Shown here piece by piece: positions 35,626-43,380 of a DNA stretch of 64,000 nt. The notes beneath the pieces were generated by a model. It saw only the letters and a list, made by a program, of their open reading frames with translations. It was not told the origin of the DNA and ran no database searches. This DNA comes from Micromonosporaceae bacterium (GTDB lineage Bacteria; Actinomycetota; Actinomycetes; Mycobacteriales; Micromonosporaceae): contig JAHRHA010000023.1 in assembly GCA_020027875.1 (NCBI GenBank), positions 44,305 through 108,304 of the forward strand. Direction: 5' to 3'. Each line of letters begins with the position of its first letter. Within the stretch, counting starts at the first letter, position 1. Position numbers and translations under genes: made by a program.

Positions 35626-36336
35626 TCAGCCCTTCTGCTCGATCGTGGCGACCACGACGTGGGGGCGATCCGGTTGGTTCGCGCGCAGCCCGTACTCGAT
35701 CTGGTCGTGGTCGCGCCCGGATACCGTGGAAGCCGTCCATCCGTTGACGGTGAAGCGGGAGGCGATGCCGCCGGGCCACCCATGCGTTGCGGATTGATTG
35801 TCGATGGCAACCGCGGTGAGGCTGGTCACGCCGGTCGCGCCGGCGTAGGCGATGGCCTCATGATTGGAACCTTCGTCGAGTTCGGCGTCGCCGACCAGCA
35901 CGTATACACGCGGTGCGGTGAGTCCCTGCGCCCGAAGGCCGAGCGCGATACCAACCCCGAGCGGGAGGCCGTGCCCGAGGGAGCCCGATGAGATCTCGAC
36001 GCCGGGCACGCGCTGGCGGTCCGGGTGGTGGCCGAGCGGGTTGGTCCAGGCCGCCATGTCATCCAGCCACTCCGCCGGGATGAATTCCTTAGCGGCGAGT
36101 ACGGCGTAGTAGGCGGCCGGACCGTGTCCCTTGGAGAGCAGGAAGCGGTCCCGGTCGGGTGCGTCCACGGTGGCAGGTGTTACTCGCAGAACGCGGTCGT
36201 AGAGCACCCAGAGCACGTCGAGTGTGGAGTGGGAGCTGGGTGCGTGTTTCTCGTCGCCGGTGAGCCGGGTGAGAAGCCGCCTCAGTCTTGCGTCGGCCGA
36301 CTCGGTGGCGCGTGGCGTGGCGAGCGTCGTCGTCAT
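35626..36336 (-). CDS. Transketolase, N-terminal subunit
   Basis: The 236-residue subunit has the ThDP-diphosphate-binding domain: RDRFLLSKGHGPAAYYAVLA, GHHPDRQRVPGVEISSGSLGHGLPLGVGIALGLR, and the GDG-type motif VGDAELDEGSNHEAIAYAG. Split transketolases act in pentose metabolism or in specialised metabolite pathways. The gene is divergent from soxR over a SoxR-box-like palindrome, which suggests redox-responsive expression. ATG 36336 starts MTTTLATPRATE; a GTG 15 bp earlier is also possible. Confidence 0.85.
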   Translation of the reverse strand: MTTTLATPRATESADARLRRLLTRLTGDEKHAPSSHSTLDVLWVLYDRVLRVTPATVDAPDRDRFLLSKGHGPAAYYAVLAAKEFIPAEWLDDMAAWTNPLGHHPDRQRVPGVEISSGSLGHGLPLGVGIALGLRAQGLTAPRVYVLVGDAELDEGSNHEAIAYAGATGVTSLTAVAIDNQSATHGWPGGIASRFTVNGWTASTVSGRDHDQIEYGLRANQPDRPHVVVATIEQKG

Positions 36337-36352
36337 TCGTCTAGGCTGCACC

Positions 36353-36370
36353 TTAAAGTTAACTTGAACT
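36353..36370. promoter_or_regulatory. SoxR-box-like operator
   Basis: TTAAAGTTAACTTGAA within 36353-36370 is a near-perfect 16-bp palindrome with an AGTTAACT core, close to the known SoxR consensus CCTCAAGTTAACTTGAGG. It lies between the divergent transketolase and soxR starts. Confidence 0.6.
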
Positions 36371-36379
36371 CAAGGACCT

Positions 36380-36820
36380 GTGATGCACGAATCTCTAGCG
36401 ATCGGCGAGCTGGCGACACGCAGCGGTGTGCCGGCGTCGGCGCTGCGGTATTACGAGACCCTAGGGCTCATCGCGGCCGGCCGGACCGGTGGGAACCAAC
36501 GCCGGTACGACCGGGCCGAGCTGCGGCGAGTGGCGTTCATCCGGATCGCGCAACGGGTCGGGCTCTCGCTCGACGAGATCGCCGCGGCTCTGGCGACGCT
36601 CCCGGATGCCCGCACCCCGACGAAGGCCGACTGGGCGCGGCTTTCGGCGCGCTGGCGGACCCGACTGGATGATCAGATCGTCATGCTGGAGCGGCTGCGG
36701 GACCGATTGTCCAGCTGCATCGGGTGCGGGTGCTTGTCCCTGCAGCGGTGCCGCATCTCCAACCCCGACGACGAGCACTCGTCGGATGGTCCGGGCCCGC
36801 ACTACCTCCTGCGCGCTTAG
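36380..36820 (+). CDS. soxR: Redox-sensitive transcriptional activator SoxR (MerR family)
   Basis: The 146-residue MerR-type regulator has an N-terminal HTH (IGELATRSGVPASALRYYE) and a dimerisation helix. The [2Fe-2S] site is CIGCGCLSLQRC with Cys at residues 113, 116, 118 and 124, diagnostic for SoxR. It activates target genes when the cluster is oxidised by redox-cycling compounds. A SoxR-like palindrome lies just upstream, and the adjacent quinone oxidoreductase is a typical target type. Start is GTG 36380 or ATG 36383. The 3' end overlaps that gene's stop. Confidence 0.93.
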   Translation: MMHESLAIGELATRSGVPASALRYYETLGLIAAGRTGGNQRRYDRAELRRVAFIRIAQRVGLSLDEIAAALATLPDARTPTKADWARLSARWRTRLDDQIVMLERLRDRLSSCIGCGCLSLQRCRISNPDDEHSSDGPGPHYLLRA

Positions 36821-37800
36821 CGTCGGCTGTTTACGAGGACGACCTTGCCCAGGTGTTCGGAGGACTCCACGATGCGGTGGGCTTCGGCGGCGTCGGACAT
36901 CGGCAGGCGGGTGCTGATGACTGGCCGCACCTGGCCGTTCTCCACCAGCGGCCAGACGTGCTTTCTAACCGCCGCGACGATGGCGGCCTTCTCATCGGCC
37001 GGCCGAGATCGTAGGGCGGTCGACAAGACGCTGGCGCGCTTGGCCATGAGCGTGCCGAGGTTGAGCTCGGCGGTCCGGCCGCCCTGGAGACCGATGATCA
37101 CTAGTCGGCCGCCGGTGGCGAGAGCGTCGACGTTTCGCTCCAGATAGGACGCTCCCATGATGTCGAGGATGACGTCCGCGCCGCGGTCGTCGGTGGCAGC
37201 CCGCACGGCGGCGACGAAAGCCTCGCCGGCGTAGTCGATTGTGAGATCGGCGCCTAGTTCGCGCAGAGCTTGATGTTTGGGGGCGCGGGCGGTGGTGAGG
37301 ACGCGCGCGCCCCGGGCTTTGGCCAACTGGATCGCGAAGGTCCCAATGCCGCTGCCGCCGCCATGGAGCAGGAGTACTTCGCCAGCCCGCAGCCCGGCCA
37401 GGTCGAAGACGTTCGACCAGACGGTGCACGCGACCTCGGGGAGGGCGGCAGCGTCGGTGACCGAGACGCCAGCGGGCACGGGCAGGCAATGCTGGGCCGG
37501 CACGGTGACCTTTTCGGCGTAACCGCCCCCGCCGAGGAGGGCGCACACCTCGTCGCCTAGGTGCCACTGGGTGACATTGGCGCCTAAGGCCGCCACGCGG
37601 CCGGAGCACTCGAGTCCGGGATACGGCGGCGCGCCCGGCGGTGGCGGGTACAAGCCCGCCCTCTGCATCAGGTCGGCCCGGTTTACGGCGCTGGCGGAAA
37701 TGTCGATGAGGACCTCGTCCGGCCCGGGTACCGGATCGTCGACCTCGGCCCAGGTGAGGGCTTCTGGGCCGCCCGGTTGGGGGATGGTGACGGCGTACAC
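36817..37800 (-). CDS. NAD(P)H:quinone oxidoreductase (PIG3/zeta-crystallin family)
   Basis: The 327-residue medium-chain dehydrogenase lacks zinc ligands. It has the N-terminal GroES-like domain (VLIDISASAVNRADLMQRAGLYPPPPGAPPYPGLECSG) and a Rossmann domain with GEVLLLHGGGSGIGTFAIQLAKARGARV. The YPPPPGAP segment is typical of PIG3-type quinone oxidoreductases. Likely role is reduction of quinones, consistent with a neighbouring SoxR. GTG 37800 is preferred. It is followed by purC on the same strand after 4 bp, an unusual operon partner. Confidence 0.87.
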   Translation of the reverse strand: MYAVTIPQPGGPEALTWAEVDDPVPGPDEVLIDISASAVNRADLMQRAGLYPPPPGAPPYPGLECSGRVAALGANVTQWHLGDEVCALLGGGGYAEKVTVPAQHCLPVPAGVSVTDAAALPEVACTVWSNVFDLAGLRAGEVLLLHGGGSGIGTFAIQLAKARGARVLTTARAPKHQALRELGADLTIDYAGEAFVAAVRAATDDRGADVILDIMGASYLERNVDALATGGRLVIIGLQGGRTAELNLGTLMAKRASVLSTALRSRPADEKAAIVAAVRKHVWPLVENGQVRPVISTRLPMSDAAEAHRIVESSEHLGKVVLVNSRR

Positions 37801-37804
37801 GTGC

Positions 37805-38647
37805 TTATCCTCCCGACTGCCAGGTGTTCCCGGTGATGCGCTCGTACGCTTCGACGTAGCGGTCTCGGGTCCTGCGGACCACCTCGTCGGGGATCGGGGG
37901 ACCCGGTGATGTCTTGTCCCAGCCGGTGCCGGCGGCCCAGTCGCGCACGATCTGCTTGTCGAAGGCGTACTGGGTGCGTCCCGGCTGCCACTCATTGGCT
38001 GGCCAGAAGCGCGAGGAGTCGGGGGTGAGCACCTCGTCGGCGAGGATTAGTGCGCCTTCGGGGGCGCGCCCTATCTCAATCTTGGTGTCGGCGATGATGA
38101 TGCCGTTGGCGGCGGCGAGTTCTGCGCCGCGCCGGTAAACCTCGAGCGTGAGGCGGCGCAGCTCCTCGGCGGTGTCCTTGCCCTCCTGGGCGATCACGTC
38201 GTCGAACGTGATGAACTCGTCGTGCTCGCCCATTGGCGCCTTCGTGGTGGGGGTGAACACCGGCTCGGGCAGCCGGTCGGCCTCGACCAGGCCGGCGGGC
38301 AGCCTGACGCCGGATACGGCACCCGTGCGTTCGTACTCCTTGAGGCCAAGCCCGGTGAGGTAGCCCCGCGCGATGCACTCGACCTGCACCATGTCCAGAC
38401 GCCTGCACCGGATCGCCCGACCCACCCACTCGGCGGGGACGTCGGTGGCGGAGATGAGGTGATTGGGAACCACGTCGGTAAGGCGCTCGAACCACCATAG
38501 CGACAGTTGGGTGAGCACCTTGCCCTTGTCCGGGATCAGCGTCGGTAGCACGACGTCGTAGACGGAGACCCGGTCCGACGCGACGAGGATCACGTCGGCG
38601 CCGTCTGCGTACACATCGCGAACCTTGCCGGAGTGCAGGAGTTCCAC
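37805..38647 (-). CDS. purC: Phosphoribosylaminoimidazole-succinocarboxamide synthase
   Basis: PurC forms SAICAR from CAIR and aspartate with ATP in purine biosynthesis. The 280-residue protein has the N-terminal GKVRDVYADG, ASDRVSVYDVVLPT, the VECIARGYLTGLGLKEY motif and the C-terminal DTKIEIGRAPEGALILADEVLTPDSSRFW signature. Length and motifs are typical. No other pur gene is in the window. Its ATG start lies about 100 bp from tRNA-Ser. Confidence 0.95.
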   Translation of the reverse strand: MELLHSGKVRDVYADGADVILVASDRVSVYDVVLPTLIPDKGKVLTQLSLWWFERLTDVVPNHLISATDVPAEWVGRAIRCRRLDMVQVECIARGYLTGLGLKEYERTGAVSGVRLPAGLVEADRLPEPVFTPTTKAPMGEHDEFITFDDVIAQEGKDTAEELRRLTLEVYRRGAELAAANGIIIADTKIEIGRAPEGALILADEVLTPDSSRFWPANEWQPGRTQYAFDKQIVRDWAAGTGWDKTSPGPPIPDEVVRRTRDRYVEAYERITGNTWQSGG

Positions 38648-38745
38648 CAGTTCTCCTCGGGCGTCTTGGCCTCGTCGGCAGGCCTGACCTTACCGTGACG
38701 GCATTGTCTGCTCTATCGCAACGTCTGGCACACTGGTGCCGATCA

Positions 38746-38834
38746 GGAGGGCTCGCCTAGTGGCCGATGGCGGCGGTCTTGAAAACCGCTAGGGGCAGTG
38801 ATGTTCCTCCAGGGTTCGAATCCCTGGCCCTCCG
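38746..38834 (+). tRNA. tRNA-Ser(TGA)
   Basis: 89 nt, class II tRNA: acceptor GGAGGGC pairs with GCCCTCC (38827-38833), the anticodon loop CTTGAAA contains TGA, the long variable arm is CTAGGGGCAGTGATGTTCCTCC, and the T-arm is CAGGGTTCGAATCCCTG. CCA is not encoded. Its 3' 63 nt is duplicated at 46053-46115, so it is the attachment site of an island. Confidence 0.93.
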
Positions 38835-39085
38835 CAAACACCCTCGTGACCAGCGCCAACGCCGCCCGCCGGGCCCGGCGGCCGTCCCGCTGTGTCTCGC
38901 TGAATCCAACGCTCGCTCGCGGTTCGGGGGCGTATCGGGGGGAAGAGTCGTCTGCCATGCGGAGCCCCAAAGTCGCTCGCACGACTCCCACATCGACCCG
39001 TTGCGGAGGTGCGGAATCACTCTCACGGAAAGGAGATCCACATCGCGCACCGGCTGGGCGGCGACGTCCAGATAGGCGACCCGGA

Positions 39086-39136
39086 CGGGTGTGTCAGCAC
39101 CCGCTACCCGGGCCTTGATCAGGATGGGAGTCCTGA
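39086..39136 (+). promoter_or_regulatory. Two-hairpin leader of XRE gene, copy 1
   Basis: CGGGTG-6-CACCCG (39086-39103) is followed by TCAGGA-6-TCCTGA (39119-39136), ending 3 nt before the GTG of the XRE gene. The loop TGGGAG of the second hairpin is the only Shine-Dalgarno-like sequence. Identical stems with different loops recur at 45287-45337 (inverted) and 46365-46415. Confidence 0.7.
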
Positions 39137-39139
39137 CCC

Positions 39140-39484
39140 GTGGCCATTCAACAGCAACCTGAATCGTCCGACGCATCGAGGAGGGTCGAAAACCGTGGAT
39201 GGGTGGATCCAGCTGTCTGGCAGCGCGAGGACATGCGCCTGGCGCTCGCTATCCGCGACATCGGAACCGTGTACCGGCTGCTTCAGCGCTACGGCGTATC
39301 GCAGCGCCGAATCGCGGCACTCACTGAGCAGACGCAGGGAGGGGTATCCGAAATCATCGCGGGCCGGCGACTCGTGGTCTCATACGACCTCCTCATCCGA
39401 ATCGCGGACGGGCTCGGTATACCCCGCGGCTGGTTGGGGCTCGCCCATGATCGCCCGTCGGGAGGTGGCAGTCATGAGGCGTAG
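39140..39484 (+). CDS. XRE-like helix-turn-helix regulator
   Basis: The 114-residue protein has a Cro/C1-type HTH: IGTVYRLLQRYGVSQRRIAALTEQTQGGVSEIIAGRRLVVSYDLLIRIADGLGIPRGWLGLA (residues about 40-105). A frameshifted relative lies inverted at the island's other side. GTG 39140 immediately follows the two-hairpin leader. The regulator probably binds its own region or controls island genes. It has no recognisable effector domain. Confidence 0.8.
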   Translation: MAIQQQPESSDASRRVENRGWVDPAVWQREDMRLALAIRDIGTVYRLLQRYGVSQRRIAALTEQTQGGVSEIIAGRRLVVSYDLLIRIADGLGIPRGWLGLAHDRPSGGGSHEA

Positions 39485-39650
39485 GGGGTGACTGAATGAC
39501 ACCGGTTGGGCCGTCGACGAAATGGGGAGTCTTCGCGGCGGCTTCGCGTTGCATGGGCGCCTTTGTCGGTGGGCTTGGCCGTACGAATGGTTGTGCGGCC
39601 AGCGAGCGCGGCCATGGAAGGGATGTCCAGCACGGTTTGACGGTGGCATC

Positions 39651-40122
39651 ATGCCAGGCGTGCCGTTTGAGCTGACAGGCGTGTCCATACATTGGTTTGG
39701 GATCCAGTGGCAGAAGAAGCGGGCGACAAGGACGTCGCTCGGCGAGTGGTCCACTTTCTGGATGACCGTCGGGTTCTTTCCCCTACAGCGAGCGCAATCC
39801 TGAGGAGGCGCTGCACTGCCTTCACTCGGCGATCGAGATCCGCCGATTCCTGACGAAGGAGATCGATAAGGCGAAGGACGGTGTGGGCTGAGCGAGACTC
39901 TACGGGCGATGCGTGCGGCCGCGCGACGCTTCGTGGAGGCCGGCGGTCCTGATGGGGCGCATTGGCGCCCAGGCCGAAAGCGCGGGGCCGGCGCAGACTC
40001 GTTCTCGGTCGCGCTTGGAGAATTCCGTACGGCCATCGGCATGCACATCGCCGCCATGGTTGTGGCGTTCGAACTGCCCGTTGAGTCGGTACTTGCGGAG
40101 ATCCTTCCACGGTGCCTGCGGA
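39651..40122 (+). pseudogene. DUF6650-like gene with three frameshifts
   Basis: The recognisable protein is spread over four frames in order: from ATG 39651, PFELTGVSIHWFGIQWQ; then from about 39713, EEAGDKDVARRVVHFLDDRRVL; then from 39778, FPYSERNPEEALHCLHSAIEIRRFL; then from 39886, GLSETLRAMRAAARRFVEAGG through FSVALGEFRTAIGMHIAAM. Each switch has the same sign (+2/-1). Together they give a plausible DUF6650 protein, so this is a decaying gene unless several sequencing errors occurred. The family assignment is from memory of its motifs. Confidence 0.7.
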
Positions 40123-40268
40123 CGATGATTGATCACCTTCTGCCAGCACCCGCCTCCGGAGGGCGGAGATCGACAAGCTGCGGCGAGCTCGGTCCGGGCG
40201 GCCCTCTGAATTACAGAGCCTCGGCAAGTTGGTTGGGAGGCGGGTTGATCGAGGCTGTGGTGACAGCG

Positions 40269-41105
40269 TTAGCTGGCGTTGGCGACAAGCCACATTTGGC
40301 TGGCCAGGGTGTCGGGGTGGTCGGCGCCGAGGACTCGGGTGCGGTCGTTGACCAGGTCGCGGAAGAGCCGGGCCGCCTTGGCCCGATCCCCGGAATAACC
40401 GACGTAGTAGGCCAACCAGTGCCGGCTGGCCAGGGTGTCGGGGTGGTCGGCGCCGAGGACTCGGGTGCGGTCGTTGACCAGGTCGCGGAAGAGCCGGGCC
40501 GCCTTGGCCCGATCCCTGGACTCACCGACGTAGTAGGCCAACCAGTGCCGGCTGGCCAGGGTGTCGGGGTGGTCGGCGCCGAGGACTCGGGCGCGGTCGT
40601 TGACCAGGTCGCGCAGGAGCCGGACCGCTTTGCTGCTGTCACCGGCATCGCCCACGGCCCTTGCCTGGTCGTGGCGTCGGGTCAACTCGACAGGGTCGTC
40701 CAACGGCCTCCTGTCCGCCCGGTCGGCCGGGAGGAGGCGTCGGAGGCGGCTGGTGAACGCGGCGCTGGGCAGGGCGCCGGTGGCGACATTCTCGTACTGG
40801 AGGTCGCCCAGGCCGAAGAACACGGGGCCTTTGAGGAGGAGCGGGAGGATGGGTTTGGCGAGGTTTTCGGCCAGGACGATTTCGCGGTCGACCCAGGCGG
40901 ACTGCTCCGCACCCGGTGTCATGACGATGATGAGTGCGGCGCAGGTGTCGATCTTTTCGCGGATCACTTGACGCCACCTGTCGCCGGTGATGATCTCCTT
41001 GTCGTACCAGACAGCGATCCCAGCCGCGCCGAGGTGCTCGCCGAGGCGTTCGACGTAGTCGGCGGCCTCGGTGTGGCTGTAACTGATGAAGACGTGACCC
41101 GCCAC
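40269..41105 (-). CDS. TIR-TPR protein (putative NADase, possible defence function)
   Basis: The 278-residue protein (GTG 41105; the frame extends to 41189) starts with a TIR domain: GHVFISYSHTEAADYVERLG, GIAVWYDKEIITGDRW, ALIIVMTPGAEQS and WVDREIVLAE. The Glu at about residue 75 in WVDREI aligns with the catalytic Glu of SARM1-type NADases (WVHKEI). The C-terminus has two full 42-residue TPR units and a partial third (GADHPDTLASRHWLAYYVG, DRAKAARLFRDLVNDRTRVL), encoded by nearly identical 126-bp DNA repeats. It may cleave NAD on a TPR-sensed signal. The 5' end adjoins the tRNA-Tyr-like relic. Confidence 0.8.
   Translation of the reverse strand: MAGHVFISYSHTEAADYVERLGEHLGAAGIAVWYDKEIITGDRWRQVIREKIDTCAALIIVMTPGAEQSAWVDREIVLAENLAKPILPLLLKGPVFFGLGDLQYENVATGALPSAAFTSRLRRLLPADRADRRPLDDPVELTRRHDQARAVGDAGDSSKAVRLLRDLVNDRARVLGADHPDTLASRHWLAYYVGESRDRAKAARLFRDLVNDRTRVLGADHPDTLASRHWLAYYVGYSGDRAKAARLFRDLVNDRTRVLGADHPDTLASQMWLVANAS
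40301..40640. repeat. 126-bp near-identical tandem repeats encoding TPR units
   Basis: Copies start at 40301, 40427 and 40553 (the last incomplete). Each begins TGGCCAGGGTGTCGGGGTGG, and they are almost identical in DNA, which implies recent duplication or gene conversion. Confidence 0.85.
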
Positions 41106-41173
41106 GTAGGCAAGGTACCGGCGATTGACTCGGGGGTGGTATGCGGCGAGCGGCTGGCTAGATGCATCCGGTT

Positions 41174-41289
41174 GGCGGGTCTTCAGCACGGTTAACCCGG
41201 CCGCTTCGCAAGCGGCCGCTACAAGCGGGATCGCGGCTCACTGTAAATCCGTCGCGAAAGCTACCCAGGTTCGAATCCTGGACCCGCCA
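41174..41289 (+). pseudogene. tRNA-Tyr-like relic
   Basis: Acceptor GGCGGGT (41174-41180) and ACCCGCC (41282-41288) pair fully, the T-arm CCAGGTTCGAATCCTGG is intact and CTGTAAATCC looks like a Tyr (GTA) anticodon loop. The element is about 115 nt, about 30 too long, the anticodon stem is mispaired, the variable arm has a mismatch and a perfect GGCCGCTT-CGC-AAGCGGCC hairpin (41199-41217) replaces the D-arm. It is most likely an inactivated tRNA or attachment-site remnant. Confidence 0.6.
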
Positions 41290-41485
41290 CACTTTGGACG
41301 AGCGGCCTCTGACCTGCTGCAACGCGGTCAGGGGCTGCTCCTCGTCGGTCCAGTCGAGTCCGGTCCGATCCGGTGATTTACGACGCTCCGTGGGCACATG
41401 GTGGGCAGGATGATCATGTCGTGGCACGGTATCGTGGCCGATCAGCGGACAGCGATCATGGCCCACGTTCTGAGAGCCTGACGCC

Positions 41486-42133
41486 ATGGCGAATGCTGAG
41501 CCACCGATCAGGCCCGAGCCGGGCGCCCATCCCCCTGCGTCGGGAGCGCAACCCGTTCAGTCTCGTGGTTGGTGGTCGCGGCTCGACCCGCTGCCCAAGG
41601 CGCTGTTGATCGTGGTGGGGTTCGTGACCGGCTTATGCGTGCTCCCGGTGATCATGCTTGGCGCAATCGGGGCGATCGCCGGTCCGAGCGCCAGCCGTAC
41701 GACTGAGGCCAACGCGGCCCGCAGCCCGGTCGTCGCGACCACGACCGTGTCGACCGCTCCGGCTGTACGGCCTCAGACGACGACCGCGCTGCCCCTGACC
41801 ATCCCTCCGCCGACGATCACCACCACTACTACGACCACCAAGCCTGCGGCCGCGCCGACTACGAAGACCACAACGAAGCCACCGCCGCCACCGCCGCCAC
41901 CACCCCAGAACTTGTGTGGTGCGCCGTCCAACCCTTGGGGGTACAACTTCTGCGGCGGGTCATATATCACGAGTCCGGCTAGCGGAATCTGTGCCTACTT
42001 CAACTGCATTGATAATTTCTGGAACGGCAAGGGCTACGTCATCCAGTGCAAGGACGGCATGCTGAGCAAGTCAGGTGGCCGCCAGGGTTCCTGCTCCTAC
42101 CATGACGGCAATCGGCGCCCGTTGTATAAGTAG
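41486..42133 (+). CDS. Membrane-anchored Thr/Pro-rich protein with DUF3761-like Cys domain
   Basis: The 215-residue protein has a basic/Pro N-terminus, one membrane helix (ALLIVVGFVTGLCVLPVIML), a long Thr/Pro linker including an uninterrupted proline run, and a C-terminal Cys-rich module. That module (CGAPSNPWGYNFCGG, ICAYFNCIDNFWNGKGYVIQCKDGMLSKSGGRQGSCSYH) resembles DUF3761. The module should face outside, since the linker is extracellular-like. Function is unknown. It is followed by a 400-bp non-coding structured-looking region. Confidence 0.68.
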   Translation: MANAEPPIRPEPGAHPPASGAQPVQSRGWWSRLDPLPKALLIVVGFVTGLCVLPVIMLGAIGAIAGPSASRTTEANAARSPVVATTTVSTAPAVRPQTTTALPLTIPPPTITTTTTTTKPAAAPTTKTTTKPPPPPPPPPQNLCGAPSNPWGYNFCGGSYITSPASGICAYFNCIDNFWNGKGYVIQCKDGMLSKSGGRQGSCSYHDGNRRPLYK

Positions 42134-42534
42134 CGCTTGGCCGGTCGCGCGCCAGGCCGCAACCGACGAGGTCAGGACGGTACCGAAGGGTTCGGAGGCG
42201 ACCGTCGCACGGCCGGCGAGTGCGGTACGGAGGGTGGGGGTCCAACCGCCCGGAAACCGTTGCACCGGTGGTGTGACCACCGTCGGCGGTTGGAGGACTG
42301 ACGCGCCGCGCTTGTTTACGGCTGGAAGGGGGCACGGGTCCGGCGCGGTCCCTTGGGCGAGTGCGTTCGCACCGGGGGCCCAGGCTCCGGTCAGCCCCTC
42401 ATTGGCGCGGACCCCTTCGCGGCGGCGGCCGGGTCCAGGGTCGGGCTTGCCCGATCGCTTGCGACGCCCCGAAGGGGCGCCCTTGACGCGGTTGTCGCCG
42501 TGAAGACAATGGACGTCGCCACCACGGTCCAGCG
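42134..42534. other. Intergenic region with nested hairpins, no credible gene
   Basis: This lies between convergent genes. Stem TCCAACCGCC (42241-42250)/GGCGGTTGGA (42285-42294) encloses CGGTGGT-GTG-ACCACCG (42266-42282). A GTGCGTTCGCAC hairpin and CGCCCC-GAA-GGGGCG (42465-42479) follow. The only long frame across it (minus) has no domain signature. Confidence 0.5.
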
Positions 42535-43380
42535 TCACGGCATTGGCACGTTCCGGAACTCCTGCTTGACGTACGGCCTAACCAACGCGCCAGATACTTC
42601 GGCCTGGTCGAAGAGTCCATATTCGAACCCATCGCGGAGTACAGATTCGAACGGGTCTAGAAGTCCCTGATCCGGGGACTCGGGAGTGGGTGTCGGCGAC
42701 GATGTGTACGGTCGTATCAGCGCACCTATTGGCTGTGTGTACTCGAACGACTTCAATCCATCGTGATGGAAACCCACGAATAACCCGCGTAGGACTTCGC
42801 GTTCTGGGCCGATTTCGCTCGACGGTGCATTGGCATCGGGAATATTCGTGCTGAGTGCCACAACCGCGCGGCTGTTTAGCGGCAAGCCTGCTGCTCGTAT
42901 GTTCAAGATCGCACCAAAGCCGACCACAAGGATCCCCGCCATTGGAAGGATCAACAGAATGAATACCGACGTTTCAATTACCGTGTCAATTAGTGCGAGT
43001 CCCAGCGGGGAGAAGACCATTGCCAGCCCGACTATCGCCAGCACGTGGCTGACCGCTTTGGCGTTCAAAGGGAACCGAAGCGCTCCCCCGAATTGCCATT
43101 CGCGCCGCGTAACCGCCCGTGAACCTCGTCGCAAGACCGCGTTGCCAAGGAATCCGAGGGCAGTAAGAAGCTTGAAGATTTTGCCAGGTCGATCCACGAT
43201 GAACGCGGACCATTCCTCTGCATAGACCGCCGACAACTCGCTGTCTGGTGTCCAAACTCTGGCAGCAATGCGCACGAGACGTTGGGCGAGCCATGGACAT
43301 ACGTCGGTAGCCTCGTTGATCGCGAGACCGACAACAATACTGAGTACAATCTCCGGCCCGGTCAACGGAACGCCATCCAA
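42535..43380 (-). CDS. Membrane protein partner of PadR regulator, unknown function
   Basis: The 281-residue protein has hydrophobic segments near the N-terminus (GPEIVLSIVVGLAINEAT), around FKLLTALGFLGNAV, and a pair VLAIVGLAMVFSPLGLALIDTV/FILLILPMAGILVVGFGAIL. A hydrophilic C-terminal half follows (SPTPTPESPDQGLLDPFESVL). The start overlaps the PadR gene by 19 bp, making a two-gene operon. Similar PadR/membrane pairs occur in actinomycetes, with unknown role. It lies inside the relic island. Confidence 0.6.
   Translation of the reverse strand: MDGVPLTGPEIVLSIVVGLAINEATDVCPWLAQRLVRIAARVWTPDSELSAVYAEEWSAFIVDRPGKIFKLLTALGFLGNAVLRRGSRAVTRREWQFGGALRFPLNAKAVSHVLAIVGLAMVFSPLGLALIDTVIETSVFILLILPMAGILVVGFGAILNIRAAGLPLNSRAVVALSTNIPDANAPSSEIGPEREVLRGLFVGFHHDGLKSFEYTQPIGALIRPYTSSPTPTPESPDQGLLDPFESVLRDGFEYGLFDQAEVSGALVRPYVKQEFRNVPMP

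Noticed and set aside
39909..41195. 428-codon plus-strand frame across the TIR-TPR gene
   Set aside because: It begins in the decayed DUF6650 region and then runs antisense through the TPR repeats; it repeats because the opposite strand does.
42071..42538. 155-codon minus frame through the hairpin-rich gap
   Set aside because: No domain, no ribosome site, and a composition explained by the hairpins.
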